NCBI RefSeq assembly: GCF_000517405.1
Contig: NZ_CP006568.1
Location: 682,001-746,000 of the forward strand
DNA: 64,000 nucleotides
Source: Candidatus Sodalis pierantonius str. SOPE
GTDB lineage: Bacteria; Pseudomonadota; Gammaproteobacteria; Enterobacterales; Enterobacteriaceae
Reading direction: 5' to 3'
Part shown: positions 18,843 through 28,351 of the stretch, one piece after another
Layout: each line of letters starts with the position of its first letter
Position numbering within the stretch: position 1 is the first letter of the stretch
Notes under the pieces: generated by a model
What the model saw: only the letters and a program-made list of their open reading frames with translations
Database searches by the model: none
Told to the model about the DNA's origin: nothing
Program-made: the position numbers and the translations under genes

Positions 18843-19982
18843 ATGTTTGATTACGAAGTATTACGTGTTGTCTGGTGGGTGCTGATTGGCGTACTGCTCA
18901 TCGGCTTCGCCGTCACCGACGGTTTTGATATGGGTGTCGGCATGTTAATGCGCCTGTTTGGCCGCAACGACGTTGAGCGTCGGGTCATGATCAATACCAT
19001 CGCCCCGCACTGGGACGGTAACCAGGTGTGGCTCATCACCGCCGGCGGCGCCCTGTTCGCCGCCTGGCCGATGGTCTATGCCGCGGCGTTCTCCGGCTTT
19101 TACATCGCCATGATCCTGGTGCTGGCCTCGCTGTTCTTCCGCCCGGTCGGTTTCGACTACCGCTCGAAAATCGATGACGCCCGCTGGCGCAATATGTGGG
19201 ACTGGGGCATCTTCATCGGCAGCTTCATTTCGCCGGTGGTGATTGGGGTGGCGTTTGGCAATCTGCTCCAGGGTGTGCCGTTCCATGTCGACGAGTATTT
19301 ACGTTTGTATTACACCGGTAACTTCTTCCAGCTGCTTAACCCGTTCGGCCTGCTGGCGGGCATCGTCAGCCTGGCGATGTTCCTGACCCAGGGCGGCACC
19401 TATCTGCAAATGCGCACTGGCGGCGATTTGCAGGTGCGGATGCGCGGCATCACCCAGCTTACCGCGCTGGTCACCCTGCTGACGTTCCTGTTGGCCGGTA
19501 TTTGGGTCGTCAACGGCATCGACGGTTATACCGTGACCTCGGTTATCGACAGGGCCGCGCAGTCCAACCCGCTGCATAAAGAAGTGGCGCACCAGGCCGG
19601 CGCATGGATGGCGAATTACCACGCCTATCCGGGATTATGGATCGTGCCGGCGCTGGGCGTGCTGCTGCCGCTACTGACTATCGTCTTTAGCCGCGCGGGG
19701 CGCAGCGCCTGGGCGTTTATCTTCTCTTCGTTGACCGTGGCCTGCATCATCCTGACCGCGGGGATCACGCTGTTTCCGTTCATCATGCCGTCGAGCACGA
19801 TGCCCAACGCCAGCCTGACCCTGTGGGACGCGACGTCGAGTCTGGGGACGTTGAAAGTCATGACGGTGGTGGCGATCATTTTCGTGCCGATTGTGCTGCT
19901 CTATACCATCTGGTGCTACTACAAGATGTTCGGTCGCATCACTAAAGAACATATTGAACAAAACACGCATTCGCTGTATTGA
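18843..19982 (+). CDS. cydB: Cytochrome bd-I ubiquinol oxidase subunit II
   Basis: The 379 aa equal E. coli CydB. It is a multi-spanning partner of CydA that stabilises the haems. Signatures are GFAVTDGFDMGVGML, NTIAPHWDGNQVWLITAGGALFAAWP and the C-terminal GRITKEHIEQNTHSLY. An ATG two codons upstream (18837) is in frame, but it is only 3 bp from the CAGGAG site. The ATG at 18843 has proper spacing and gives the family length. Confidence 0.95.
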   Translation: MFDYEVLRVVWWVLIGVLLIGFAVTDGFDMGVGMLMRLFGRNDVERRVMINTIAPHWDGNQVWLITAGGALFAAWPMVYAAAFSGFYIAMILVLASLFFRPVGFDYRSKIDDARWRNMWDWGIFIGSFISPVVIGVAFGNLLQGVPFHVDEYLRLYYTGNFFQLLNPFGLLAGIVSLAMFLTQGGTYLQMRTGGDLQVRMRGITQLTALVTLLTFLLAGIWVVNGIDGYTVTSVIDRAAQSNPLHKEVAHQAGAWMANYHAYPGLWIVPALGVLLPLLTIVFSRAGRSAWAFIFSSLTVACIILTAGITLFPFIMPSSTMPNASLTLWDATSSLGTLKVMTVVAIIFVPIVLLYTIWCYYKMFGRITKEHIEQNTHSLY

Positions 19983-19998
19983 GTTAAGGAGCTTAACC

Positions 19999-20112
19999 AT
20001 GTGGTATTTCGCCTGGATTTTAGGAACGCTGTTGGCCTGCGCCTTCGGCATCATTACCGCGCTGGCGCTTGAGCATCTGGAAGATACCCGCGGCAAAGAT
20101 GCCCTGAAATGA
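19999..20112 (+). CDS. cydX: Cytochrome bd-I accessory subunit CydX
   Basis: The 37-aa single-pass membrane peptide MWYFAWILGTLLACAFGI continues with ITALALEHLEDTRGKDALK. It is nearly identical to E. coli CydX over the first 26 residues, and CydX is needed for stable oxidase. It starts 16 bp after cydB with TAAGGAG upstream, and its stop overlaps the ybgE ATG (ATGA). Confidence 0.94.
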   Translation: MWYFAWILGTLLACAFGIITALALEHLEDTRGKDALK

Positions 20113-20396
20113 CAGGGCAGACCCTTGCGGCCCTGTATGATCTGACGGATAAGCGCCCTCTGCGGGCGCTTTCCCTGGTCATGGCGCTCACCTTTGCGGG
20201 CTGTGTTTTCTGGACGCCTTCGCGTTTCGCCGCTCAGACCAGTCCGCTGTCCTGGTGGCAGGGAATGGTCATCGTTTGGGCGGTTTGCGCCGGTGTCGTG
20301 CATGGTACCGGCTTTCGACCGCGCCGGCGTCTGGTTTTTCTGCCGCTGCCGGCGATGTTGATCATGATCGGCGCCTTGATTTACAGTTTCTCATAA
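20109..20396 (+). CDS. ybgE: Cyd operon protein YbgE
   Basis: This 95-aa protein has two or three hydrophobic segments and matches YbgE in size (E. coli 97 aa), position and the MGF-type GTGFRPRRRLVFLPLPAML end. YbgE is co-transcribed with cydAB-X, but its function is not established. It overlaps cydX by 4 bp. Confidence 0.85.
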   Translation: MTGQTLAALYDLTDKRPLRALSLVMALTFAGCVFWTPSRFAAQTSPLSWWQGMVIVWAVCAGVVHGTGFRPRRRLVFLPLPAMLIMIGALIYSFS

Positions 20397-20528
20397 TAAC
20401 TTTACGGTCCTTTAAGCCCGCAATGTAAGGGACCTAAAATATTTTCTTTCCCCCCGGCTTACCTATTCCCAATGTGATCTGTCTTGCGTATAGTAAGCAC
20501 CGTTGTTTTTGCGTTGTTGGACGGTGGA

Positions 20529-20934
20529 GTGAGTATTTCGTATTTCCAATGGCCGGTTCGCGTCTATTATGAGGATACCGACGCTGGCGGCGTGGTCTAC
20601 CATGCACGTTACGTCGCCTTCCTATGAACGCGCGCGCACCGAAATGCTACGCGAGCACAATTTCCATCAGCACGCGCTCATGCGCGCGAACGTGGCGTTC
20701 GTGGTGCGGCGCATGGCGGTGGAGTATTTTGCCCCTGCGCGCCTGGACAATTTACTGCAAGTAGAAAGCGAAATCGTCTCCCTCAAGCGCGCCTCTCTGA
20801 CCTTTGCACAACGCATCCTGAATGCCTACGGGCGGTTGCTCAGCCAGGCGGATGTCGTGATCGCATGTGTCGATCTACAGCAATTGAAGCCGATTGCGCT
20901 TCCTACGTCTTTTGTCGCGGAGTTCAAGCAGTGA
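20529..20934 (+). pseudogene. ybgC: Acyl-CoA thioester hydrolase YbgC, frameshifted
   Basis: The first part, from GTG 20529, reads SISYFQWPVRVYYEDTDAGG and on to VAFL, then stops at TGA 20625. One surplus C at about 20621-20622 (CTTCCTATGAA where the family has ...TTCTATGAA) shifts the rest, which continues as YERARTEMLREHNFH to the normal end VAEFKQ. Both halves otherwise match the 134-aa hot-dog-fold thioesterase of the tol-pal operon, including the catalytic Asp in EDTDAGG. The single indel suggests a recent loss, or a sequencing error. The 3' end overlaps tolQ. Confidence 0.88.
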
Positions 20935-21617
20935 CTGACATGAACATCTTTGATCTGTTCCTGAAAGCGGGCTTTTTGGTAAAACTGATCATGCTGATTT
21001 TGATATGCTTTTCCATCGCTTCCTGGGCGATCATTATTCAGCGTTCCCGTATTCTGACCTCCGCCGCACGTGAAGCGGAAGCCTTTGAGGATAAATTCTG
21101 GTCCGGTATCGAATTGTCCCGCCTGTATCAGGAAAGCCTGACGCGGCGCGACAGCCTGAGCGGCTCCGAGCAGATTTTCTATGCCGGCTTCAAAGAGTTC
21201 GCGCGCCTGCATCGCGCCAACAGCCACGCCCCCGAGGCGGTGGTGGAGGGCGCCTCGCGCGCCATGCGTATTTCGATGAACCGTGAGCTGGAAGCGCTGG
21301 AAACCCATATTCCGTTTCTCGGCACCGTCGGCTCCATCAGTCCGTATATCGGTCTGTTCGGCACGGTATGGGGCATCATGCATGCTTTCATCGGGCTTGG
21401 CGCGGTCAAACAGGCCACGCTACAGATGGTCGCACCGGGGATAGCCGAAGCGCTCATCGCCACCGCCATCGGTCTTTTCGCCGCCATTCCCGCGGTCATG
21501 GCGTTCAACCGCCTGAGCCTGCGCGTCAACAAGCTTGAGCAGAACTACGACAACTTTACCGAAGAGTTCATCGCCATCCTGCATCGGCAGGCTTTCGCCA
21601 GCGATAGCGCTAAGTAA
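20931..21617 (+). CDS. tolQ: Tol-Pal system inner-membrane protein TolQ
   Basis: The 228-aa protein (E. coli 230) is a three-helix proton-channel subunit homologous to ExbB/MotA that works with TolR to energise TolA. It begins at GTG 20931 (TDMNIFDLFLKAG), the start used by the family. Conserved segments include NRELEALETHIPFLGTVGSIS and the pore helices around LFGTVWGIMHAF and GIAEALIATAIGLFAAIPAV. The start overlaps the ybgC stop. Confidence 0.95.
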   Translation: MTDMNIFDLFLKAGFLVKLIMLILICFSIASWAIIIQRSRILTSAAREAEAFEDKFWSGIELSRLYQESLTRRDSLSGSEQIFYAGFKEFARLHRANSHAPEAVVEGASRAMRISMNRELEALETHIPFLGTVGSISPYIGLFGTVWGIMHAFIGLGAVKQATLQMVAPGIAEALIATAIGLFAAIPAVMAFNRLSLRVNKLEQNYDNFTEEFIAILHRQAFASDSAK

Positions 21618-21632
21618 GCAGGAGGGTAGAGG

Positions 21633-22055
21633 ATGGCCAGAAGACGCTCGCGTAGAAAAATCAAGTCCGAGATTAACATCGTCCCCTTGCTCGATGTGCT
21701 GCTGGTGTTGGTGTTAATTTTTATGGCGACGGCGCCGATTATAACCCAGAGCGTTGAGGTGGATTTGCCCGATGCGACCGACTCCAAAACCGTCGGCAAC
21801 GATGATAATCCGCCGGTGATCGCCGAGGTGGTGGGTATCGGCCAATACAGTCTGGTGGTCGATCACCAGCGCCAGGAGCAACTGCCCTCCGAACAGGTAG
21901 TTTCCGAGGCGCGCGCCCGTATCACCGCCAATCCCAAGACGGTGTTTCTGATAGGCGGCGCCAAGGACGTGCCTTATGATGAGATCATCAAGGCGCTGAA
22001 CTTACTGCATCAGGCCGGCGTGAAGTCGGTCGGTCTGATGACGCAACCTATCTGA
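21633..22055 (+). CDS. tolR: Tol-Pal system protein TolR
   Basis: The 140-aa protein (E. coli 142) has one N-terminal transmembrane helix and a periplasmic domain. The helix contains the essential aspartate in INIVPLLDVLLVLVLIFM (about residue 23). It forms the TolQ-TolR motor. It starts 15 bp after tolQ with AGGAGG just upstream. It appears intact. Confidence 0.95.
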   Translation: MARRRSRRKIKSEINIVPLLDVLLVLVLIFMATAPIITQSVEVDLPDATDSKTVGNDDNPPVIAEVVGIGQYSLVVDHQRQEQLPSEQVVSEARARITANPKTVFLIGGAKDVPYDEIIKALNLLHQAGVKSVGLMTQPI

Positions 22056-22109
22056 CGGTCGGCTGGTGACGCGAGTTATTACCGGCCAACCCCTTTTTGG
22101 GAATAGATT

Positions 22110-22979
22110 GTGTTGAAGGCTACCGAACAGAACGACAAGCTCAAACGTGCCATTATTCTGTCGATTGCGCTGCATTGCGTCCTGATCGCCGTATTGATCT
22201 GGAGCTCGATCCATCAGCCGCAAGAATCCAGCGCGGGCGGCGGCGGGTCGTCTATTGACGCCGTGATGGTCGATCCCGGCGCCGTGGTGCAGCAATATAA
22301 CCGTCAGCAGCAGCAAACCGATGCGCAGTGGGCACAGCAGCAGCGCGACAAGCAGGCTCAGCAGCAGGCAGAAGAGCTTCAGCAAAAGCAGGCGGCGGAG
22401 CAGCAGCGCTTAAAAGCGCTGGAAAAACAGCGTCTGGCCGCGCAGGAAGCGGCCGCGGCGAAACAGCAGGCGGAGGCGCAAGCCAAGCAGGCCGCGGCTG
22501 AAGCCAAGAAGCAGGCGGAGGCGAAAAAGGCCGCCGCTGCCGACGCCAAAGCCGATCAGGCGGCGAAAGATAAAGCCGCCGCCGCACAGGCCGCCAAGCA
22601 GTCCAGCGATGTGGATGCATTGCTGGGCGGCCTGACCGAAGCCAAAAACGCGCCCAAAGCCGGTGGCGCGCCGGCGGGGGCCGGTAAGGCTAAACTAAGT
22701 GGCGCTAGCGGGGCGGAAGTGGATGCCTATAAAGCTCAAATACAGGCGGCTATCCAGAATAAACTGTATGACTATAACAACTATAGCGGCAAAACCTGCG
22801 ATATCCGCTTTAAACTGGCGCCGGACGGCTTTTTGATCTCGGTGAATGCCCTCGGCGGCGACCCGGCGCTATGCCAAGCGGCGATCTCCGCGGCGAAATT
22901 AGCCAATATTCCCCGGCCGCCCAGCAAACAGGTCTATGAAGCGGCTAAAGAAGGGGTGATTACGTTTAAGCCTGACTAA
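22110..22979 (+). CDS. tolA: Tol-Pal system protein TolA (short domain II)
   Basis: The 289-aa protein spans the periplasm and links TolQR to TolB/Pal. Domain I (KATEQNDKLKRAIILSIALH, then a transmembrane segment) and domain III (AYKAQIQAAIQNKLYDYNNY, then GKTCDIRFKLAPDG, ending ITFKPD) are well conserved. The Ala/Lys/Gln-rich helical domain II (about 60-165) is some 130 residues shorter than in E. coli (421 aa total). GTG is the likely start and aligns with the E. coli N-terminus. The three Cys in the C-terminal half are kept. Confidence 0.93.
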   Translation: MLKATEQNDKLKRAIILSIALHCVLIAVLIWSSIHQPQESSAGGGGSSIDAVMVDPGAVVQQYNRQQQQTDAQWAQQQRDKQAQQQAEELQQKQAAEQQRLKALEKQRLAAQEAAAAKQQAEAQAKQAAAEAKKQAEAKKAAAADAKADQAAKDKAAAAQAAKQSSDVDALLGGLTEAKNAPKAGGAPAGAGKAKLSGASGAEVDAYKAQIQAAIQNKLYDYNNYSGKTCDIRFKLAPDGFLISVNALGGDPALCQAAISAAKLANIPRPPSKQVYEAAKEGVITFKPD

Positions 22980-23135
22980 TAACCTTGTGGCGGAGCGCGA
23001 GGGTTAATAAATAGTCCTGTTTAGGTTTAAGATTTATACTATGTTGTCTAATGGGAAGATGTAGTGTTGTTTAACCCGACAAGTTTACAATTCTGCAATT
23101 GCGACCGCCGCCCTGGCGTCGGTTTGGGAGATGAA

Positions 23136-24428
23136 ATGAAGCAGGCATTTCGAGTAGCGTTAGGTTTGTTGGTTTTATGGGCTTCCGTGTTGCATGCGGA
23201 AGTGCGTATTTTGATCACCCAAGGGGTGGATTCCGCCCGGCCCATCGGCGTGGTGCCGTTTAAGTGGGCGGGGCCCGGCGCGGCGCCCGAAGATATCGGT
23301 GGCATTGTCGCCGCCGACCTGCGCAACAGCGGTAAATTCAACCCGCTAGACACCTCCCGCCTGTCGCAGCAGCCTGCCACCGCGGCGGAAGTTACCCCGG
23401 CCGCCTGGACGGCGTTGGGTATCGACGCCGTGGTGGTGGGGCAGGTGCAGCCGAGCGCGGACGGCAGCTATATGGTGTCTTATCAATTGGTGGATACCTC
23501 GGGTAATCCCGGCGCGATTTTAGCGCAAAACCAATTTAAAGCGCCGCGCAAATGGCTGCGTTGGTCAGCGCACACCGTTAGCGATGAAACTTTTGAAAAG
23601 TTGACCGGTATCAAGGGCGCGTTCCGCACGCGCATCGCCTACGTGGTGCAAACCAACGGCGGCCAGTTCCCCTACGAATTGCGGGTAGCGGATTACGACG
23701 GTTATAACCAGACGCCGGTGCACCGTTCGCCGCAGCCGCTGATGTCGCCGGCCTGGTCCCCAGACGGCAGCAAGCTGGCCTATGTCACCTTTGAAAGCGG
23801 GCGCTCGGCGTTGGTTATCCAGACACTGGATAGCGGCGCTGTTCGTCAGGTGGCGAGTTTTTCGCAGCATAACGGCGCGCCGGCTTTCTCGCCGGACGGC
23901 AGCAAGCTGGCTTTTGCGCTGTCGAAGACCGGCAGCCTGAATTTGTATGTGATGGATTTAGGATCGGGTCAGATTCGTCAGGTGACCGACGGTCGCAGTA
24001 ATAATACGGAGCCGACCTGGTTCCCGGACAGCCAGACGCTGGCGTATACCTCCGACCAGGGCGGCCGTCCGCAGGTGTATAAAATCAATATTAATGGCGG
24101 TACGCCGCAGCGCCTGTCCTGGGAAGGCTCCCAGAATCAGGATGCCGATGTGAGCTCGGACGGCAAGTTCCTGGTTATGGTCAGCAGCAACAATGGCGCG
24201 CAGCATATCGCTAAACTGGATCTGGCAACGGGAGCCGTACAAGTATTGACGGACACGTTTCTGGATGAGACGCCTAGCGTCGCTCCCAATGGCACAATGG
24301 TTATCTACAGCGCTTCGCAAGGGCTGGGTTCCGTGTTACAGCTGGTCTCGACTGATGGGCGTTTCAAAGCGCGTCTTCCGGCAACCGATGGACAGGTCAA
24401 ATTTCCTGCCTGGTCGCCGTATCTGTGA
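23136..24428 (+). CDS. tolB: Tol-Pal system translocation protein TolB
   Basis: The 430 aa equal E. coli TolB, a periplasmic protein with a signal peptide (MKQAFRVALGLLVLWASVLH-A), an N-terminal alpha/beta domain and a C-terminal six-bladed beta-propeller that binds Pal. Propeller repeats are visible as WSPDGSKLAYVTFESG, FSPDGSKLAFALSKTG, WFPDSQTLAYTSDQGG and SSDGKFLVMVSSN. The ATG at 23136 is chosen over in-frame upstream starts because it begins the signal peptide and follows GGGAG. Confidence 0.95.
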   Translation: MKQAFRVALGLLVLWASVLHAEVRILITQGVDSARPIGVVPFKWAGPGAAPEDIGGIVAADLRNSGKFNPLDTSRLSQQPATAAEVTPAAWTALGIDAVVVGQVQPSADGSYMVSYQLVDTSGNPGAILAQNQFKAPRKWLRWSAHTVSDETFEKLTGIKGAFRTRIAYVVQTNGGQFPYELRVADYDGYNQTPVHRSPQPLMSPAWSPDGSKLAYVTFESGRSALVIQTLDSGAVRQVASFSQHNGAPAFSPDGSKLAFALSKTGSLNLYVMDLGSGQIRQVTDGRSNNTEPTWFPDSQTLAYTSDQGGRPQVYKININGGTPQRLSWEGSQNQDADVSSDGKFLVMVSSNNGAQHIAKLDLATGAVQVLTDTFLDETPSVAPNGTMVIYSASQGLGSVLQLVSTDGRFKARLPATDGQVKFPAWSPYL

Positions 24429-24471
24429 TGCATGTGTAAATGTGTATGGCAAACTATAAAAGGAATATGAG

Positions 24472-24990
24472 ATGCAACTGAACAAAGTGCTGAAAGGGCT
24501 GATGTTGGCGGTGCCAGTCTTGGCGATTGCCGCATGTAGTTCTCACAAAAGCGCCAACAATGGCGACGAATCTGCCATGGGCGCCGGTGCTGGCACTGGC
24601 ATGGACATGAACGGCAACAACGCGTCGTCCGACGAGCAGGCTCGTCTGCAGATGCAAGAGCTTCAGCGCAACAATATCGTTTACTTCGATTTGGATAAAT
24701 ACGATATCCGCTCTGAATTCGCTCAGATGCTTGACGCTCACGCCAATTTCTTGCGCAGCAACCCGTCCTACAAAGTGACCGTTGAAGGCCACGCGGATGA
24801 ACGCGGTACGCCGGAATACAATATCGCCCTGGGCGAACGCCGCGCCAATGCCGTGAAGATGTATCTTCAGGGTAAAGGCGTTTCCGCCGATCAGATCGCT
24901 ATCGTATCTTACGGTAAAGAGAAACCGGCCGTACTGGGTCACGACGAAGCGGCTTACGCCAAAAACCGTCGGGCCGTCCTGGTTTACTAA
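24472..24990 (+). CDS. pal: Peptidoglycan-associated lipoprotein Pal
   Basis: The 172-aa (E. coli 173) outer-membrane lipoprotein has lipobox LAIAAC, with the acylated Cys at about residue 22. A flexible Gly/Ser/Asn linker is followed by the OmpA-like domain: NNIVYFDLDKYDI and the peptidoglycan-binding VEGHADERGTPEYNIALGER. It completes the trans-envelope Tol-Pal chain used in outer-membrane constriction. It is 43 bp after tolB and 9 bp before cpoB. Confidence 0.96.
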   Translation: MQLNKVLKGLMLAVPVLAIAACSSHKSANNGDESAMGAGAGTGMDMNGNNASSDEQARLQMQELQRNNIVYFDLDKYDIRSEFAQMLDAHANFLRSNPSYKVTVEGHADERGTPEYNIALGERRANAVKMYLQGKGVSADQIAIVSYGKEKPAVLGHDEAAYAKNRRAVLVY

Positions 24991-24999
24991 GAGTCTTGC

Positions 25000-25788
25000 A
25001 TGAGCAATAACTTCAGACCTTATCTGTTGAGTCTGTCGTTATTGGTTGGCGTAGCGGTCCCCTGGGCCGCTACCGCTCAAGCGCCAATCAGTAATGTCGG
25101 CTCCGGCTCGGTAGATGACCGGGTCACTCAACTTGAGCGTATTTCCAATGCGCACAGTCAACTGCTAACCCAACTTCAGCAGCAGCTCGCCGATAATCAG
25201 CGCGACATCGACTCGCTGCGCGGCCAGATTCAGGAAAACCAATACCAGCTGTCGCAGGTCGTCGAGCGGCAAAAACAGATCTACCAGCAGATGGACAGCC
25301 TCTCTAGCCAAGCGCCGGCCGCTTCCCAAGACGGTCAGCCCCAGGCGTCCACGTCCACCGACGGCGGCAGCCAAGGCGCGACGCCGGCAGCCAGCACGGC
25401 CACCGCCGGCAGCGGCGACGCCAACACCGACTACAATGAGGCGGTGGCGCTGGTGCTGGAGAAAAAACAGTACGACCAGGCCATAAGCGCGTTCCGCAAC
25501 TTTGTTAAACGTTACCCTTATTCCACCTATCAACCCAACGCCAATTACTGGCTTGGGCAGCTCAATTATAATCAGGGTAAAAAAGACGACGCGCTCTATT
25601 ATTTCGCCCTGGTGGCTAAGACCTACCCCAAATCCCCCAAAGCACCCGACGCATTGTTGAAGGTGGGCGTCATCATGCAGGAGAAAGGCCAGAAAGATAA
25701 AGCCCGGGCGGTTTATCAGCAGGTCGGAAAACTGTATCCCAGTGCCGAGGCGGCCAAACAGGCGCAAAAACGGCTGGCGGGTCTGTAA
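25000..25788 (+). CDS. cpoB: Cell division coordinator CpoB (YbgF)
   Basis: The 262-aa (E. coli 263) periplasmic protein has a signal peptide ending near ATAQA, an N-terminal trimerising coiled coil (DDRVTQLERISNAHSQLLTQ, about 32-110), a low-complexity Ser/Gln/Ala linker and C-terminal TPR repeats (YNEAVALVLEKKQYDQAISA, YWLGQLNYNQGKKDDALYYF, KVGVIMQEKGQKDKARAVYQ). CpoB couples Tol-Pal constriction with PBP1B. It is the last gene of the tol-pal operon. Confidence 0.94.
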   Translation: MSNNFRPYLLSLSLLVGVAVPWAATAQAPISNVGSGSVDDRVTQLERISNAHSQLLTQLQQQLADNQRDIDSLRGQIQENQYQLSQVVERQKQIYQQMDSLSSQAPAASQDGQPQASTSTDGGSQGATPAASTATAGSGDANTDYNEAVALVLEKKQYDQAISAFRNFVKRYPYSTYQPNANYWLGQLNYNQGKKDDALYYFALVAKTYPKSPKAPDALLKVGVIMQEKGQKDKARAVYQQVGKLYPSAEAAKQAQKRLAGL

Positions 25789-25965
25789 CCATGACGGGTC
25801 TAAACGGGGCAGGGCGGCGTAAAACGGGTCAGAATGCTCGAAGATCAGGCAGTTGGCCGCGCTTGAACTAATTAATGGTTGCGTCAAAATTTATAATAAG
25901 TAATATATGCCGCCGTTGCCCGGGGAAAGCTGATTTCCTCTGGCCGCGGTTGTCATCGGGTATCG

Positions 25966-26041
25966 GGGTCGTTAGCTCAGTTGGTAGAGCAGTTGACTTT
26001 TAATCAATTGGTCGCAGGTTCGAATCCTGCACGACCCACCA
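25966..26041 (+). tRNA. tRNA-Lys (anticodon UUU)
   Basis: This 76-nt cloverleaf has an encoded CCA: acceptor GGGTCGT pairs with ACGACCC, the D arm contains AGCTCAGTTGGTAGAGC, the anticodon loop is ACTTTTAAT with TTT, and the T arm contains GGTTCGAATCC. In E. coli a cluster of Lys and Val tRNAs follows cpoB at this place. Only one copy is present here. Confidence 0.97.
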
Positions 26042-26294
26042 TTCTTTTGATTACCTTAACTCTCACTCTCTGTGTTAGCCGCCGCTGTCCGCGCGAATGA
26101 GTAAATGACGCACGATTTGAAGACGTGTCTGTGTTACCCACTAAACAATTTTTCGCCATAACGCACAAAATAGGCGCGACAACCGGCCATAAATCTCGTA
26201 TTTTGTTTAGCATACAAAACCCAGATCTTCGCCAGCCGGTCACTTGTCTCTTAAAGGGCCCGGTGCGGCGACTGCGTAGCGCCAGAGAGCAGCG

Positions 26295-27341
26295 ATGAGT
26301 GAACTAATCGACGACTTTGCCACCCTTTATCCTTTCCCGCCCAAACCGGCGGCGTTGAACGAGGAGGAAAAGGCCGGCTTGCGGGAGCGCATTGCACGTC
26401 TGCTAAAGGCGCGCAACGCGGTTATCGTGGCCCACTACTATACCGATCCGGAAATTCAGGCGCTGGCGGAAGCAACCGGCGGCTGCGTGGCGGATTCGCT
26501 GGAGATGGCGCGTTTTGGCAGCAGCCACCCGGCCACCACGCTACTGGTGGCCGGCGTGCGCTTCATGGGTGAAACCGCCAAGATCTTAAGCCCGGAAAAA
26601 ACCGTGCTGATGCCGACGCTGCACGCGGAATGCTCGCTCGATCTCGGCTGCCCGGAGGCGGCGTTCAGCGCGTTTTGCGACGCTCACCCGGATCGAACGG
26701 TGGTGGTGTACGCCAACACCTCCGCTGCGGTCAAAGCGCGCGCCGACTGGGTAGTGACGTCCAGTATCGCGGTTGAGCTTATCGATCATCTCGACAGCCT
26801 GGGAGAGAAGATTATCTGGGCGCCGGACCGCCATCTTGGCCGCTATGTGCAAAAACAGACCGGCGCGGATATGCTGTGCTGGCAAAGCGCCTGTATTGTG
26901 CATGATGAGTTTAAGACCCAGGCGCTACGCCGTATGAAAAGACTTTATCCCGACGCGGCCGTGCTGGTCCATCCCGAATCACCGCAGGCGGTGGTCGATT
27001 TGGCCGATGCGGTCGGTTCCACCAGCCAGCTGATTCAGGCGGCCAAGACATTGCCGCAGCAGCAGATGATTGTGGCCACCGATCGCGGCATTTTTTTCAA
27101 AATGCAGCAGGCGTGCCCGGAGAAGACCTTATTGGCGGCCCCGACCGCCGGGGAGGGTGCCACCTGCCGTAGCTGCGCGCATTGCCCGTGGATGGCGATG
27201 AACGGGCTCAAGGCTATCGCGGCGGGGCTTGAACGGGGCGGCGTGGAGCATGAGATACGGGTCGAGGAAGCCGTACGTCAGCGGGCGCTGGTACCGTTGA
27301 ATAGGATGCTGGCTTTCGCGGCCGACCTTAAGCGCCCCTAA
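26295..27341 (+). CDS. nadA: Quinolinate synthase A
   Basis: This 348-aa [4Fe-4S] enzyme (E. coli 347) condenses iminoaspartate and dihydroxyacetone phosphate to quinolinate in NAD synthesis. Cluster-region cysteines are visible in LHAECSLDLGCP, CWQSACIVHDEF and ATCRSCAHCPWMAMN. Three homologous domains with the N-terminal NAVIVAHYYTDPEIQALAEA are intact. pnuC, the usual downstream partner in E. coli, is not present. Confidence 0.95.
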   Translation: MSELIDDFATLYPFPPKPAALNEEEKAGLRERIARLLKARNAVIVAHYYTDPEIQALAEATGGCVADSLEMARFGSSHPATTLLVAGVRFMGETAKILSPEKTVLMPTLHAECSLDLGCPEAAFSAFCDAHPDRTVVVYANTSAAVKARADWVVTSSIAVELIDHLDSLGEKIIWAPDRHLGRYVQKQTGADMLCWQSACIVHDEFKTQALRRMKRLYPDAAVLVHPESPQAVVDLADAVGSTSQLIQAAKTLPQQQMIVATDRGIFFKMQQACPEKTLLAAPTAGEGATCRSCAHCPWMAMNGLKAIAAGLERGGVEHEIRVEEAVRQRALVPLNRMLAFAADLKRP

Positions 27342-27543
27342 GATTATAGCGCGGGGTCGCGCCTGGGCGGGCCGCCGTGCAGACGGGGGCCCTGGCTGAG
27401 CTATACAGGCTGCCTCGTAAATTGATGCCTGAGCTGACAGCCACGCAGAGTGGTGCGCTGGTTGCGCCTGAGCGGGCGAGCTCGGCTTAGCAGGCCGCAA
27501 ACCGGCGGCACGTGGCCGTAGCGGGCGCGATGACAGGGCCGCT

Positions 27544-28046
27544 ATGCGCACCGTCTTGAACGCGTGCTACTGGATCGACGGGGGAAAGGGGCCGCTACAT
27601 TTTGCGGTGGATTTCAGAGAATTGCGACTTATCGGCCTGGATACTACCGTGGAGGGAACCGCGGCGGGTCAGGTGGCGGAACATCTGCCGTGGCTGCGCG
27701 ATGCGTTGTCGGCAAAAGGGCCCGCGGCGTCAATGCTGTTTTTACATCATCACGTGTTCGAGTGCGGTATCGCGCCCATGGATCGCATCATGTGCGGAGG
27801 ATCGGCGGCGTTGGGCACGCTACTGCGCGATCATCCGCGTCGACCGCTTGCGCTGGCGACAGGCCATGCGCATCGCCCCGCGGCAGGCACGCTGGCGGGC
27901 ATACCCGCCTACCTCTCTGGCTCGATTTGCCCCGCCAACCCGTTGTGGTTGGGGTCGGCGACAATACCCCCGTGGCCGATCCCCCCGCGCTGATGATCCA
28001 CCGCCTGGCAAACGGCTCCCTGGCGAGCCACTTTATTGTCGTTTGA
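27544..28046 (+). pseudogene. Calcineurin-like metallophosphoesterase remnant
   Basis: The reading frame beginning near 27544 resembles the C-terminal half of a CpdA-type phosphodiesterase: LRLIGLDTTVEGTAAGQ, MLFLHHHVFECGIAPMD and ALATGHAHRPAAGTLAGIPAYLSGSIC give the late metal-binding GNH/H and GHxH-type motifs. The N-terminal DxH and GDxxD motifs are missing. A one-base slip in the G-run near 27950 sends the tail out of frame; the alternate frame continues VGDNTPVADPPALMIHRLAN to 28046. It is therefore a decaying gene with the 5' half lost. Confidence 0.65.
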
Positions 28047-28075
28047 TTCCGCCGCCACGTTCGGTTTAACCTTGT

Positions 28076-28143
<68 letters not shown>

Positions 28144-28351
28144 CAACACCCTTTGTTTTTGGCTATCGGCTATCGAGAATCAGCAGACAATCTTCGGCTT
28201 TGGATTACCGGCTATCGGCGAACAACCCTTGGTTTTGGCTACGGGCCACCCCCTTCGGCGTGCGATTAGCGGTTGCCTACAAAAAGGGAAAGAGTCAGCG
28301 GCAACGTCAGCCCTCTGGCCGGGTTATGGCCCGGCCGAGGATCCAGCGAGG

